A DNA stretch of 64,000 bases from Fervidicola ferrireducens (GTDB lineage: Bacteria; Bacillota; Thermosediminibacteria; Thermosediminibacterales; Thermosediminibacteraceae): contig NZ_LOED01000002.1 in NCBI RefSeq assembly GCF_001562425.1, positions 62,001-126,000 of the forward strand, given 5' to 3'. Made by a program: the position numbers and the translations under genes. The notes beneath the pieces were generated by a model. It ran no database searches. It was not told where the DNA came from and worked only from the letters and a program-made list of their open reading frames with translations. Shown here in pieces: positions 54,920-63,790 of the stretch. Every line of letters begins with the position of its first letter. The stretch's first letter is position 1.

Positions 54920-55872
54920 TATAATTCTTCCTCCCTTTTAGATTTGATTTTTTCTGCAAATTCCTCCAATTTTTTTAAGCGGTGGTTTACACCCGACTTG
55001 CCTAAAGGCGGCGTCATCAACTGCCCCAGCTCCTTAAGGCTTAAATCGGGGTGTTTTACCCTCAGCTCAGCTACTTGCTTGAGCCCGGGCGGCAGGTGTT
55101 CGTAAACCCCAATTTGTTTTAAAAAATTTATCATTTCAATCTGGCGGATGGCTGCGTCAACAGTTTTGTTCAGGTTAGCGGTTTCGCAGTTGACGAGTCG
55201 GTTTACGCTATTTCGCATCTCTTTTAAAACCCTGATATCCTCGAATTTCAAAAGGCTTTCGCTGGCGCCTATCAATCCCAGCAGGTCCCGGATATCGTCG
55301 CCGTTTTTGAGGTACACAACAAAAGTACCCTTTCTCGCCGCCACCCGGGCGCTTAATCCAAAACCGTTTATAAGTTTTGCCAGAGATTCGGCCTGTTCCC
55401 TGCTGGCGGCCACGAATTCCATGTGATACGGTCCCTTAGGGTCGCTAATTGACCCGCTGCCCAAAAAAGCGCCCCGCAGGTACGCCTTTCTGCAGCACCG
55501 CTTTCTTATGAGATCCGGTTTAATGTTATCTTTTATATAAAACCTTTCCTTTTTAAAGAGTATACCGATTTTTTCTAAAAAGTTCCCCATATCGGGTGCG
55601 CTGGCGGTCACTTCGTACAAATTGTGCTTTTTCATTTTTTCTTTTGTAACGACTATCTCCACTTCGGCCTCGAGGAACTTTTTTAAAAGCTGTATAAACC
55701 TCCTTGCGGTAGAAGCACTCTCGGTGATCACCTTTATGTTGATGGTACTACCTCCGCCGGTTATCTGGATACTGCCGCTCATCCTTATAATTGCGGCCAG
55801 TTCTGCCAGTTCGCAGTCCCTTTCCGCCGATATTCGCGAAAGTTCATCCTTCACTTCCGAAGAAAAGGACAA
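54919..55872 (-). CDS. whiA: WhiA regulator of cell division/sporulation
   Basis: DNA-binding protein of the LAGLIDADG plus HTH architecture. About 317 residues; TTG at 55872 gives the typical SFSSEVKDELSRISAERDCELAELAAIIRMSGS. The middle has the KAYLRGAFLGSGSISDP block and the C-terminus has an HTH (LSLKELGQLMTPPLGKSGVNHRLKKLEEFA). An ATG at 55890 lies further out without a site. Normal operon place between yvcK and HPr. Confidence 0.95.
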   Translation of the reverse strand: MSFSSEVKDELSRISAERDCELAELAAIIRMSGSIQITGGGSTINIKVITESASTARRFIQLLKKFLEAEVEIVVTKEKMKKHNLYEVTASAPDMGNFLEKIGILFKKERFYIKDNIKPDLIRKRCCRKAYLRGAFLGSGSISDPKGPYHMEFVAASREQAESLAKLINGFGLSARVAARKGTFVVYLKNGDDIRDLLGLIGASESLLKFEDIRVLKEMRNSVNRLVNCETANLNKTVDAAIRQIEMINFLKQIGVYEHLPPGLKQVAELRVKHPDLSLKELGQLMTPPLGKSGVNHRLKKLEEFAEKIKSKREEEL

Positions 55873-55908
55873 CGCGGCCACCCGCCTCATGATTTTATGC
55901 TTTGTTCT

Positions 55909-56847
55909 CTATTTTATTATATCCATTATCACTTTGGCAAGCTTTATCGGGTCATGTCTTACCACGTCCGCAAAACCTAAAAGTTCTCCGTAAATCACCT
56001 TGCAGCCCAATTTCTTTATATTTTCTTCATCGCATGCCACGGGGCAAGCTCCGTCTGCCAAGTATTTCAAAAGTAAATGATCCGGAATTTTTTCCGCATT
56101 AACGATCACATACTCTATCAAATTTCCCCCTGCGTGTTCCATTATCGTTTTTACGTGGTCGAAAGCGGTATAGCCGTCGGTTTCGCCGGGTTGCGTCATC
56201 ACGTTGACGACGAATATTTTCTTCGCCCTCGAATTTCTAACGGCATCAGCCAGATCTTTTATCAGAAGGTTTGGCAGTATACTTGTATAAAGGCTTCCGG
56301 GGCCTAAGATGACGGCATCCGCCCTCTCTATCGCCTCTAAGGCTTCCGGCAGCGGTTTTGCATCCTCCGGAACGATTCTTATTCTTTTGATTTTTCGCCC
56401 CATCCTCGGAATCTGCGATTCCCCCTTTATTACGGTGCCGTCTTCGAATTCGGCCGCCAGTATTACGTCGCTTAGAGTGGAAGGTAAAACCTGCCCGCTT
56501 ACAGCCAGCACCTTGCTTGATTCCTTTATCGCCAGCTCAAAATCCCCAAGTATTTCCGTCATCGCCGCCAAAAACAAATTGCCGAAGCTGTGCCCTTTGA
56601 GCGAACCCGCATTGAATCGGTACTGAAAAAGTTTTTCCATAAGGGGTTCCGTATTCGCCAGGGCCAAAAGGCAGTTCCTTATGTCGCCAGGCGGCAGTAT
56701 CTTTAGTTCGTCCCTCAAAATCCCCGAGCTTCCTCCATCGTCGGCAACGGTTACTATCGCCGTAATGTTTTTGGTGTATCGTTTCAATCCCCGGAGCAAA
56801 TTGGGAAGGCCCGTTCCACCTCCTATGGCGACGATCTTATAGCTCAT
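55909..56847 (-). CDS. yvcK: YvcK/CofD-like gluconeogenesis factor
   Basis: Needed for growth on gluconeogenic carbon sources and for cell-wall homeostasis, binds UDP-sugars in Bacillus. The product begins [38 protein letters not shown] and has [34 protein letters not shown]-like and [16 protein letters not shown] segments. ATG at 56847 after GGGGGTGAGA. It overlaps the rapZ stop, 11 bp. Confidence 0.95.
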   Translation of the reverse strand: MSYKIVAIGGGTGLPNLLRGLKRYTKNITAIVTVADDGGSSGILRDELKILPPGDIRNCLLALANTEPLMEKLFQYRFNAGSLKGHSFGNLFLAAMTEILGDFELAIKESSKVLAVSGQVLPSTLSDVILAAEFEDGTVIKGESQIPRMGRKIKRIRIVPEDAKPLPEALEAIERADAVILGPGSLYTSILPNLLIKDLADAVRNSRAKKIFVVNVMTQPGETDGYTAFDHVKTIMEHAGGNLIEYVIVNAEKIPDHLLLKYLADGACPVACDEENIKKLGCKVIYGELLGFADVVRHDPIKLAKVIMDIIK

Positions 56848-57721
56848 CCTTCTCACCCCCGCCACTGTTTTCGTCTCTGTGTTCTACTATTACTTTATGA
56901 CCTTCTTTTCTCAAAAGACTCGCCAGTTCATTGACTATGGCCACTGACCTGTGCCTTCCACCGGTACATCCTACGGCGATCACGAGCTGAGATTTCCCTT
57001 CCCGGATATAGCACGGGATGAGAAACTTTAAAAGGTCGGTAAGTTTTTCCAGAAACTTTTGGCTCTCGGGACAGTTCATTACGAATTCCCTTACCCTGGG
57101 ATCATTTCCGGAGAGCATCCTGAGTTCATCCACGTAGAATGGGTTAGGCAAAAACCTCACGTCAAAAACCAGGTCCGCATCCAGGGGTAAGCCCTGTTTA
57201 AACCCGAAAGAAACCAGGTTAATTAAAAGACCCGTTTCCTTTTCTGTCTCGATAAATCTCCTCACTATCTCTTCCTTGAGCTGGGCGGGAGTTTTATAGG
57301 AGGTGTCAATGATTACGTTGGAAGCGGCTTTCAGGGGCTCAAGCTTTTTCCTTTCCAGATTTATCCCATCAATTATCCTTCTTTCAGGCGCCAGTGGGTG
57401 ACGGCGGCGGCTTTCCTTGTAGCGTTTTATCAAAACTTCATCAGAAGCATCGAGGAATAAAATCTCATACGAATAACCCATGTTTTTTAAGCTTTTCAAA
57501 CTCTCGAAAAGATGGTCGAAAAAATCGCCCCCTCTTATGTCTATGACAAGAGCTATTTTATTTTTTCTCGTCTGGCGGCACAGTTCCGCAAATTTGGGTA
57601 TTAGCGCAGGGGGCAGGTTATCAACGCAAAAATATCCGTGGTCCTCGAATATCCGAAGGGCCAGGGTTCTGCCCGCCCCCGAGAGCCCTGTTATAATTAT
57701 AAATCTCATCTCTTCCTCCAT
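56837..57721 (-). CDS. rapZ: RapZ-like RNase adapter / nucleotide-binding protein
   Basis: 294 residues. N-terminal P loop GLSGAGRT, an adenylate-kinase-like part ([18 protein letters not shown]), and the C-terminal domain [44 protein letters not shown]. It ends in [18 protein letters not shown] at 57721 follows GGGAGGAG. In Firmicutes (YvcJ) the role is in competence and small-molecule signalling; the enterobacterial small-RNA role is not implied. Located between PHP and yvcK. Confidence 0.93.
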   Translation of the reverse strand: MEEEMRFIIITGLSGAGRTLALRIFEDHGYFCVDNLPPALIPKFAELCRQTRKNKIALVIDIRGGDFFDHLFESLKSLKNMGYSYEILFLDASDEVLIKRYKESRRRHPLAPERRIIDGINLERKKLEPLKAASNVIIDTSYKTPAQLKEEIVRRFIETEKETGLLINLVSFGFKQGLPLDADLVFDVRFLPNPFYVDELRMLSGNDPRVREFVMNCPESQKFLEKLTDLLKFLIPCYIREGKSQLVIAVGCTGGRHRSVAIVNELASLLRKEGHKVIVEHRDENSGGGEKDEL

Positions 57722-58467
57722 AAACTCTCCTCCCAATTTGTACCCGCGTTTATGATATCTTCCTCGGTAAGTCCCCCCTTAACGGCAATCTCTATTCCTC
57801 TTTCCAGCTCCCCTACCTTTTCAGGAGTGTGGGCGTCGCTGCCAATGGCAAACTTAACGCCCAAGCTTTTTGCAATCCTTACATATTCCTCGGTCATATA
57901 CCCGTGGCCGGCGTTTATCTCCATGGCGGTGCCGCAAGATGCTGCGGCCTCAGCTAAAGCAGCCGTGTCTATCGGCACGTGAAGGCCCGGATGGGTAACT
58001 ATGTGCACCCTGTAATTTTTCAGCGCATTTATCAAAGCCCGGGTGTTCTGCTCCATCACCTTCGGCCTTAATTGAATTATCCTTTTGGCGGCTAAATTTT
58101 CAAAAAAAATATGGTAGAAGTCCTTTAAAGTCACACCCCACACCATCGGATGAAGTCCCACCATAACGTAATCCAACTCTTCCAGCAATTTTTCGGGCAG
58201 GTCAAGTTTTCCGTCAACGCTTATTATGTTGGCTTCGCAACCAAAAAGTATTTTGATGCCTCTGTACTTCCCCCGCAAGTTTTCTATTTCCTCTTTCATT
58301 CTTTTAAAATCGTCAAGAGTCGGGCCGATGCCGATATTGGCAGGGCCGTGTTCGGATATTCCCACGGCCTTCAGGCCTTTTTTTATCGCCGCTTCCACGT
58401 TATCCCTTATAGTTCCGCGTCCGTGGCTGTAGCGAGTGTGGGTATGGAAATCGGCCCATATTTTCAT
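57706..58467 (-). CDS. PHP-domain phosphoesterase
   Basis: 253-residue PHP hydrolase. Metal ligands: [38 protein letters not shown]-type VTHPGL, and IGSDAHTP. Resembles histidinol-phosphatase/YcdX-type enzymes; the substrate is not known. It opens the operon with rapZ, yvcK, whiA and ptsH and has a clear promoter upstream. Confidence 0.88.
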   Translation of the reverse strand: MKIWADFHTHTRYSHGRGTIRDNVEAAIKKGLKAVGISEHGPANIGIGPTLDDFKRMKEEIENLRGKYRGIKILFGCEANIISVDGKLDLPEKLLEELDYVMVGLHPMVWGVTLKDFYHIFFENLAAKRIIQLRPKVMEQNTRALINALKNYRVHIVTHPGLHVPIDTAALAEAAASCGTAMEINAGHGYMTEEYVRIAKSLGVKFAIGSDAHTPEKVGELERGIEIAVKGGLTEEDIINAGTNWEESLWRKR

Positions 58468-58488
58468 CGACTTTTCCTCCTTTGAAAT

Positions 58489-58517
58489 AGTATAATATAA
58501 TTTGTAGTTGTCTTCAA
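58489..58517 (-). promoter_or_regulatory. Predicted sigma-A promoter of the PHP-rapZ-yvcK-whiA-ptsH operon
   Basis: On the minus strand TTGAAG (58517-58512), 17 bp, TATACT (58494-58489). It lies in the divergent gap of 84 bp next to the HAD gene. Confidence 0.7.
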
Positions 58518-58551
58518 TTTAAGTTTTTGCAAAGTTCGGGGAGATGATTTT

Positions 58552-59268
58552 ATGAAGGCGATACTTTTTGATTTAGACGGCACCCTGCTTCCGCTGGACA
58601 CCGACGAATTCATAGAAAATTATATGAAAATGCTCTCTTGGGAAATGAAAGCCCTGATACCCCCAGACCTTTTCGTAAAGAAGCTTTGGGATTCGACCTA
58701 TGCCATGATTAACAACACGGACCCTGGAAAGACCAACAAGGAAGTCTTCTGGGAGAATTTTTTCGAAGGCATTGAATGTGAAAGAGAACCGGTGCTCTCC
58801 AAAATAGAGGATTTTTATAAGAATAAATTTCCCGAACTTAAGAAAGTGATGAAGCAAAATCCCGTATCCTACAGCATCCTAAAGGAAGCCGAAAGTCTGG
58901 GCTTCGAACTTGTTATAGCCACTAACCCCATCTTCCCCGAAATAGCCATTCGCGAAAGGCTTCGCTGGATAAATGCCGAAAACTTCAGCTATAAACTCAT
59001 CACTACATACGAGAACATGCATTTTACAAAGCCTCGCTTGGAATACTATGAAGAGATTTTAAACATAATCGGCACAAATCCCGAAGAATGCCTGATGGTG
59101 GGAAACGACGTGGAAGAAGACCTGGTGGCATCCAAATTAGGCATAAAAACCTTTCTTGTCACCGATTACATAATAAATAGAAAGGGCATAGAACCGAAGC
59201 CGGATTATGCCGGCTCTTTGAAAGATCTGCTTCATTTCATAAAAAATACGGGAGGGAGGCCGCATTGA
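58552..59268 (+). CDS. HAD-superfamily hydrolase
   Basis: 238 residues; the nucleophile motif ILFDLDGTLLPLDTD at the start, a helical cap, motif II VIATNP, a Lys near FTKPRLEYYE and motif IV MVGNDVEEDLVASKLGI. HAD phosphatase or dehalogenase-like enzyme; substrate unknown. Start ATG at 58552 after GGGGAGATGA. It overlaps the next gene by 4 bp. Confidence 0.9.
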   Translation: MKAILFDLDGTLLPLDTDEFIENYMKMLSWEMKALIPPDLFVKKLWDSTYAMINNTDPGKTNKEVFWENFFEGIECEREPVLSKIEDFYKNKFPELKKVMKQNPVSYSILKEAESLGFELVIATNPIFPEIAIRERLRWINAENFSYKLITTYENMHFTKPRLEYYEEILNIIGTNPEECLMVGNDVEEDLVASKLGIKTFLVTDYIINRKGIEPKPDYAGSLKDLLHFIKNTGGRPH

Positions 59269-59603
59269 ACGTATACGATGCAGCCCACGAACTTGCAAGG
59301 GCTCTTTCCCGCTCTCAGGAATATCTGGAACTTAAAGCAGCAACTGAAGAACTGAAAAAAGACTCTAAGGCGGAAGAAATGCTAAGGGACCTTAAGGCGA
59401 AGCAACTTGAAGTGGAAGCCTTAAAGCTTTCAGGCCGGCCCACTGAAGAAGCAGAAAGGCAACTTCAAAACCTTTACGACATAGTTTCGCACCATTCGCT
59501 GATAAAGAAATATCTCGAGGCAGAGCAGAGGTTTTTCATCCTAATGTCCGACATTCAGAAAATCATCGCAAAAGCTGTAGACCTGGATTTAGACGGGAGG
59601 TAA
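59265..59603 (+). CDS. YlbF/YmcA-family protein
   Basis: A 112-residue helical protein (MNVYDAAHELARALSRSQEYLELKAATEELKKDSKAEEMLRDLKAKQLEVEALKLSGRP...) with the YlbF-family pattern. YlbF-YmcA-YaaT of Bacillus help RNase Y and sporulation/competence control. Start TTG overlapping the previous stop (ATTGA). No partners are nearby. Confidence 0.8.
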   Translation: MNVYDAAHELARALSRSQEYLELKAATEELKKDSKAEEMLRDLKAKQLEVEALKLSGRPTEEAERQLQNLYDIVSHHSLIKKYLEAEQRFFILMSDIQKIIAKAVDLDLDGR

Positions 59604-59607
59604 AAAA

Positions 59608-60783
59608 TTGGCCAAAGTAATTTTGACCCCTCACCGAAAAAAGCGAATAGAAAAGGGACATCCCTGGGTTTTCAAAACCGAGATAGAAAAAATCGAGGGA
59701 AATTACAGCCCCGGCGACCTAGTAGAAGTATACGACTTTAAAGGTAAATTTCTGGGCAGGGGCTACATAAATCCCCTGTCGCAAATAACTGTGAGAATTT
59801 TGACGAGGAACAAAGATGAGGAGATCGACAGAAATTTTTTCAAAAAAAGGATAGAGGACGCCTTCGAATACCGGCAAAAATTGGGATTTAACGGGAGTTT
59901 CAGGCTGGTTTACGGGGAAGCTGATTTCCTGCCGGCCCTCATAGTCGACAAATTCGAAGACGTATTCGTAATTCAAACACTGGCTCTGGGTATGGAGCGG
60001 TTCAAAGATGTCATCGTGGATATCCTCCGGAAAATGTTCCAACCCCGTGGAATTTACGAGAGAAACGACGTTCCCGTCCGTGAATTGGAGGGGCTGCCTC
60101 TCACGAAAGGTTGTCTGTATGGAAACGTCCCGGAAAAAATCCTCATAGAAGAAAACGGCCTAAAACTTTACGTCGACGTCATAAACGGCCAGAAAACCGG
60201 CTACTTTTTCGACCAAAAGGAGAACCGCCTCGCCATAGGGCCATTCGTAAAAGGCGCCGAAGTTTTGGAATGTTTCTGCTACACAGGTTCTTTTGCCTTA
60301 TCTGCCGCCCGTTTCGGTGCTAAAAAAGTTATCGCCTTTGATTCATCCAGGGAAGCCGTAGAACTTGCCAGGGAAAACGCCGCCTTGAACGGCTTTGAAG
60401 GCATCATAGAATTTCACGAAGGGAACGCTTTTGACGTTTTGAGGCACTTTTACAAGAGCGGAAAAAAGTTCGATGTGGTCATACTGGACCCCCCTGCTTT
60501 TGCCAAAAATAAACAAGCCTTAGAAGGCGCAATAAGGGGCTATAAGGAAATAAATTTGAGAGGTCTAAAAATTTTAAAACCCGGAGGGTTTCTTATCACC
60601 TCGTCATGTTCCCACCATGTGGATGAAGACCTGTTCTGGGAAATAATAGAGTCAGCTGCCTGGGACGCACACGTCACTTTAAGGGTTATAGAAAGAAGAA
60701 CCCAGGCAAAAGACCACCCGATTCTTGCCGCCTCGGACGAAACGAGGTACCTGAAATTTTTCATTCTTCAGGTCATAAAGTGA
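59608..60783 (+). CDS. RlmI-like SAM-dependent rRNA (cytosine/uracil) methyltransferase
   Basis: 391 residues. An N-terminal PUA-like domain (KRIEKGHPWVFKTEIEKIEG...GDLVEVYDFKGKFLGRGYINP) is followed by a class I methyltransferase. Its SAM site is VLECFCYTGSFALSAARFGAKKVIAFDSS, and the motif IV VVILDPPAFAKNK and SSCSHHV are present. The 23S m5C1962 RlmI/YwbD group fits. Start TTG at 59608, seven bases after GGGAGG. Last gene of the plus-strand trio. Confidence 0.92.
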   Translation: MAKVILTPHRKKRIEKGHPWVFKTEIEKIEGNYSPGDLVEVYDFKGKFLGRGYINPLSQITVRILTRNKDEEIDRNFFKKRIEDAFEYRQKLGFNGSFRLVYGEADFLPALIVDKFEDVFVIQTLALGMERFKDVIVDILRKMFQPRGIYERNDVPVRELEGLPLTKGCLYGNVPEKILIEENGLKLYVDVINGQKTGYFFDQKENRLAIGPFVKGAEVLECFCYTGSFALSAARFGAKKVIAFDSSREAVELARENAALNGFEGIIEFHEGNAFDVLRHFYKSGKKFDVVILDPPAFAKNKQALEGAIRGYKEINLRGLKILKPGGFLITSSCSHHVDEDLFWEIIESAAWDAHVTLRVIERRTQAKDHPILAASDETRYLKFFILQVIK

Positions 60784-60812
60784 CCCCTGCCTTTTTAAGG
60801 CAGGGGTTTTAT
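60784..60812 (+). terminator. Intrinsic terminator of the rRNA methyltransferase gene
   Basis: 10-bp stem CCCCTGCCTT / AAGGCAGGGG followed by TTTTATT. It lies in the short gap between convergent genes; the minus-strand side has no T-run. Confidence 0.82.
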
Positions 60813-60813
60813 T

Positions 60814-62157
60814 CTATAATTTCAAAATGAGGTTGGCTGTACTGAAATATACAAGAAGGCCTATAACATCGAGGAGCGTCGTTACGAAAGGCCCCGAAGT
60901 CACTGCAGGGTCGCGTCCGAGTCTATTCCACATCAAAGGTATGAAAGTGCCCAAAAAAGCCGCGATGGTGAGATTCAGAGCCATGGACAACCCGATTACC
61001 AGCCCCAAAGCGGGAGCACCCTGCCACAAATATGCTATGGCAGCCACAATCGCACCGTTAACCAGTCCCAATATTGCCCCCACGCCACTTTCCCTCAGTA
61101 CATTTTTCCATATTAAAAGAGGCTCGATTTGTCCTGTGGCAAGACCTCTTACCACTATTGCTGCCGATTGGGTGCCCACGTTACCACCCATATCCATCAA
61201 GAGCGGAATGAAAAACGACAATGCTACCACTGCCTGCAGTGTTTCTGAAAAATTTTTTATAACGTTTCCTGATACAATTTCCCCGAAAAGGGCGACCAAT
61301 ATCCATGGCAACCTCCTGCTGGCCCTAAAAAGTGGCGAACTTTTTTCCGGAGCTATTTCTTCCGATGCCCCCGCCATTTTGAGAATGTCCTCGGTAGCCT
61401 CTTCCTGGGCTGCATCCATAACATCATCGAAAGTTACAATGCCTAAAAGAATGTTATTTTCATCCACCACCGGCAGGGCCAGAAACCCGTACTTCGCCAT
61501 AAGTCTTATTACTTCTTCCTGGTCCTGAGTTGCAAAGACCTTTTTTACATCGGTATACATTATTTCCGAAAGAGGCGTATCTGGTTCGGAAAGCACTAGG
61601 TCCCTAAGTGAGAGGACTCCCAGTAATTTGCCGCCGTCATCCACGACGTAGACGTAATATATCATTTCAGCATCCGGAGCGATTTCTGCCAATTTGTCCA
61701 AGGCTTCCTTTGCCTTCATATCTTTCGGAAAAGCTATGAACTCGGTGGTCATTCTACCGCCGGCAGTGTTTTCATCGTATAAAAGCAGGGACCTTATCTC
61801 GTTTTGTTCCTGCTGGTGCATAATATGCAAGAATTTCTGGCGAGCGCTTTCGGGCAGCATCCCCAGATAATCGGCCACATCATCGGTCGACATCTCTTTC
61901 AGCAAAAGAGCAGCTTCTTCCGGTGCTATGTGAGTTAGAATGAAAGTTACTTTTTCGGGCTCTAGTTCTTCCAGTACATCCCTGGCGGTTCCGAATTCCA
62001 ATTTTTTGAAAAGCTCGAGACATTCCCGGGGCTCGAGGTCGGAAAAAAGCTCGGCTATGTCGACGGGGTGGCTATCCTTTAAAAATTCCGCTGCTTTTAT
62101 AAAATTACCTTCTTTTAAAAGCTGTTTGATTTCGTTCGAATTCAAGCCGGAGCCCAT
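60814..62157 (-). CDS. MgtE-family Mg2+ transporter, second copy
   Basis: 447 residues: an N-terminal MgtE domain (LKEGNFIKAAEFLKDSHPVDIAELFSDL...), two CBS domains (IMYTDVKKVFATQDQEEVIRLMAKYGFLALPVVDENNILLGIVT), and a five-helix membrane domain. The membrane domain includes SFFIPLLMDMGGNVGTQSAAIVVRGLATGQIE and FLGTFIPLMWNRLGRDPAVTSGPFVTTLLDVIGLLVYF. The ion site residue Asp in the last helix block (VTTLLDVIG) is present. It overlaps nothing and follows the first copy by 2 bp; likely paralogue or partner. Confidence 0.93.
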   Translation of the reverse strand: MGSGLNSNEIKQLLKEGNFIKAAEFLKDSHPVDIAELFSDLEPRECLELFKKLEFGTARDVLEELEPEKVTFILTHIAPEEAALLLKEMSTDDVADYLGMLPESARQKFLHIMHQQEQNEIRSLLLYDENTAGGRMTTEFIAFPKDMKAKEALDKLAEIAPDAEMIYYVYVVDDGGKLLGVLSLRDLVLSEPDTPLSEIMYTDVKKVFATQDQEEVIRLMAKYGFLALPVVDENNILLGIVTFDDVMDAAQEEATEDILKMAGASEEIAPEKSSPLFRASRRLPWILVALFGEIVSGNVIKNFSETLQAVVALSFFIPLLMDMGGNVGTQSAAIVVRGLATGQIEPLLIWKNVLRESGVGAILGLVNGAIVAAIAYLWQGAPALGLVIGLSMALNLTIAAFLGTFIPLMWNRLGRDPAVTSGPFVTTLLDVIGLLVYFSTANLILKL

Positions 62158-62159
62158 CT

Positions 62160-63533
62160 TTAAAACCTCCCGAAACCCACTGTTTTTTGAATCCCCAGGA
62201 ACGTCACCGTAAGGGCAAAATAAATCAGCAGTGCTGTCACGTCGATAATGGTGGTTATGAACGGCCCGGAAGCGACGGCGGGGTCAACTTTCATCTTATA
62301 GAAAATCAGGGGAATCAAAACACCGATGAATGCTGAAATCACTATTGCAATGCTCATCGAAGCACCAACAACCAAGCTAAGGTGAAAATCCTTCTGCCAT
62401 AAAGCAGCAACAGCAGCAATTATGGCGCCGCAAGAAATACCAACGAACATCCCAGCGAAAGTTTCGCCGATTAAAAATCTCATCACGTTCTTTATGGAAA
62501 TTTCCCCTGTGGCAAGCCCCCTTACGGATAATGCCAGGGACTGGGTGCCCACGTTGCCGGCTGTGGCCATGAGCACGGGAATGAAGAAGGCCACTGCCAT
62601 CACGCTTTCCAGAACGGCTGAATATCCATCTATAACAACCCCGGAGACCAGGTCTCCAAAAAGGCAAACCACCAGCCACGGAAGCCTCTTTTTTACAGCC
62701 CCCAATATATTGGTGGTAAGGAGTATATCGTCTTCCGGCGTTATTCCCGCCAGTTTATGGATGTCTTCCGTGGTTTCCTCTTCTAGCACTTCTAAAGCAT
62801 CGTCCACCGTAACTATTCCCAGAATGCGATTTTCCGCGTCCACCACCGGTATTGCCAAAAGCGAATATTTGGAAATGAGCTTGGCCACCTTTTCCTGATC
62901 TTCATCCACTCTAACGGAAACCACTTTTTTATGCATTATTTCAGCAATCCTTTTATTTCTCGGAGCGGCGATGAGTTCCCTTAGGGACAAAACTCCAAGA
63001 AGGTGTTTTTCTTTGTCCACAACGTAAAGGTAGTATATGGTTTCAGCTTCTCTTCCAAACTTCCTTACATCTTCGATGGCCTCTTCCACGGTTATGTTGT
63101 CGTAAAGGTAAACATAGTCGGTGGTCATTATGCCGCCGGCAGAATCTTGAGCTAGTTTTATGAGGGATTTTAGCTCCTGTTGATGCTCCTGTGGCAATTT
63201 TGCCATCAATTTCTCAACTTTTTCATCGGGCAGTTTCTGGAGCAGGTCTATTATTTCGTCCACCGACATATTTTCTAAAATTTTTACGAGATGCATTTCG
63301 GGAATCGATTCAATGTAAGGAATTCTCTCTTCGGGCTCGAGCTCTTCGAGCACTTCGGTGGCTTTTTCCAGGTCGAGCAGTTCAAAAAAAACCTTTTTAT
63401 TTTCGCCTTTTACTTCTTCCAAAATCTCCGCTATGTCTGCTGGATGCAATCTAGACAGTATCCTTTTTATCTCGTCGGTTTTTCTAGACAGGATTAACTG
63501 TTTTAAAAGAGCGACCTCCCTTTCATTTTTCAT
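62160..63533 (-). CDS. mgtE: MgtE-family Mg2+ transporter, first copy
   Basis: 457 residues with the same order: N-terminal MgtE domain with helical repeats (LKQLILSRKTDEIKRILSRLHPADIAEILEEV), CBS pair (IMHKKVVSVRVDEDQEKVAKLISKYSLLAIPVVDAENRILGIVT), connecting helix, and a five-helix membrane domain (VAFFIPVLMATAGNVGTQSLALSVRGLATGEIS; PSGPFITTIIDVTALLIYF). In MgtE, Mg2+ binding at the CBS/N domains closes the channel. Start ATG at 63533 after GGGGAGGG, which lies partly in a hairpin of the structured leader. Confidence 0.94.
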   Translation of the reverse strand: MKNEREVALLKQLILSRKTDEIKRILSRLHPADIAEILEEVKGENKKVFFELLDLEKATEVLEELEPEERIPYIESIPEMHLVKILENMSVDEIIDLLQKLPDEKVEKLMAKLPQEHQQELKSLIKLAQDSAGGIMTTDYVYLYDNITVEEAIEDVRKFGREAETIYYLYVVDKEKHLLGVLSLRELIAAPRNKRIAEIMHKKVVSVRVDEDQEKVAKLISKYSLLAIPVVDAENRILGIVTVDDALEVLEEETTEDIHKLAGITPEDDILLTTNILGAVKKRLPWLVVCLFGDLVSGVVIDGYSAVLESVMAVAFFIPVLMATAGNVGTQSLALSVRGLATGEISIKNVMRFLIGETFAGMFVGISCGAIIAAVAALWQKDFHLSLVVGASMSIAIVISAFIGVLIPLIFYKMKVDPAVASGPFITTIIDVTALLIYFALTVTFLGIQKTVGFGRF

Positions 63534-63718
63534 CCACTTCCCTCCCCGAAAAACTCGGGGCTACATCCTGCCGCCGGAGAGCGGCAAGAGGGCCCCGGCA
63601 AATTTTAAATTGTTTCGCTTATTACTAGGATCGGCGTCCACCTTGCCGCTCCCCCCTTTTAATAAAAAATTCCCTTCATAATGCGAAGGGTAAAAGTTCA
63701 CACCGACTCGCATCCGCA
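63534..63718 (-). promoter_or_regulatory. Structured leader of mgtE with attenuator and RBS hairpin
   Basis: Minus-strand 5' leader of about 185 nt. First, a terminator-like stem CCCTTC / GAAGGG (63690-63685, 63677-63672) with a T-rich run, competed by GATGCGAG pairing with TTCGCATT (about 63714-63680). Second, a perfect 10-bp stem GAGCGGCAAG / CTTGCCGCTC with a 53-nt loop (63651-63642, 63588-63579). Third, CCCCGA / TCGGGG (63560-63544), whose 3' arm covers the start of the mgtE ribosome site. I do not see the M-box consensus. Candidate regulatory element by layout. Confidence 0.6.
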
Positions 63719-63723
63719 CTTAC

Positions 63724-63751
63724 ATTATATTCTACCGATTTTATATGTCAA
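63724..63751 (-). promoter_or_regulatory. Predicted sigma-A promoter of the mgtE pair
   Basis: On the minus strand TTGACA (63751-63746), 16 bp, TATAAT (63729-63724). Both boxes are perfect. Confidence 0.8.
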
Positions 63752-63762
63752 GAGCAAACCAA

Positions 63763-63789
63763 AAGAGAGGTTGAAAAACAACCTCTCTT
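63763..63789 (-). terminator. Intrinsic terminator of the glutamine-rich protein gene
   Basis: 10-bp stem AGAGAGGTTG / CAACCTCTCT with a five-T loop and TTTTGG, right after the stop. Confidence 0.82.
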
Positions 63790-63790
63790 T

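Noticed and set aside
63534-63718. M-box (ykoK) Mg2+ riboswitch ahead of mgtE
   Set aside because: The conserved M-box blocks are not visible, so it is reported only as an unassigned structured leader.
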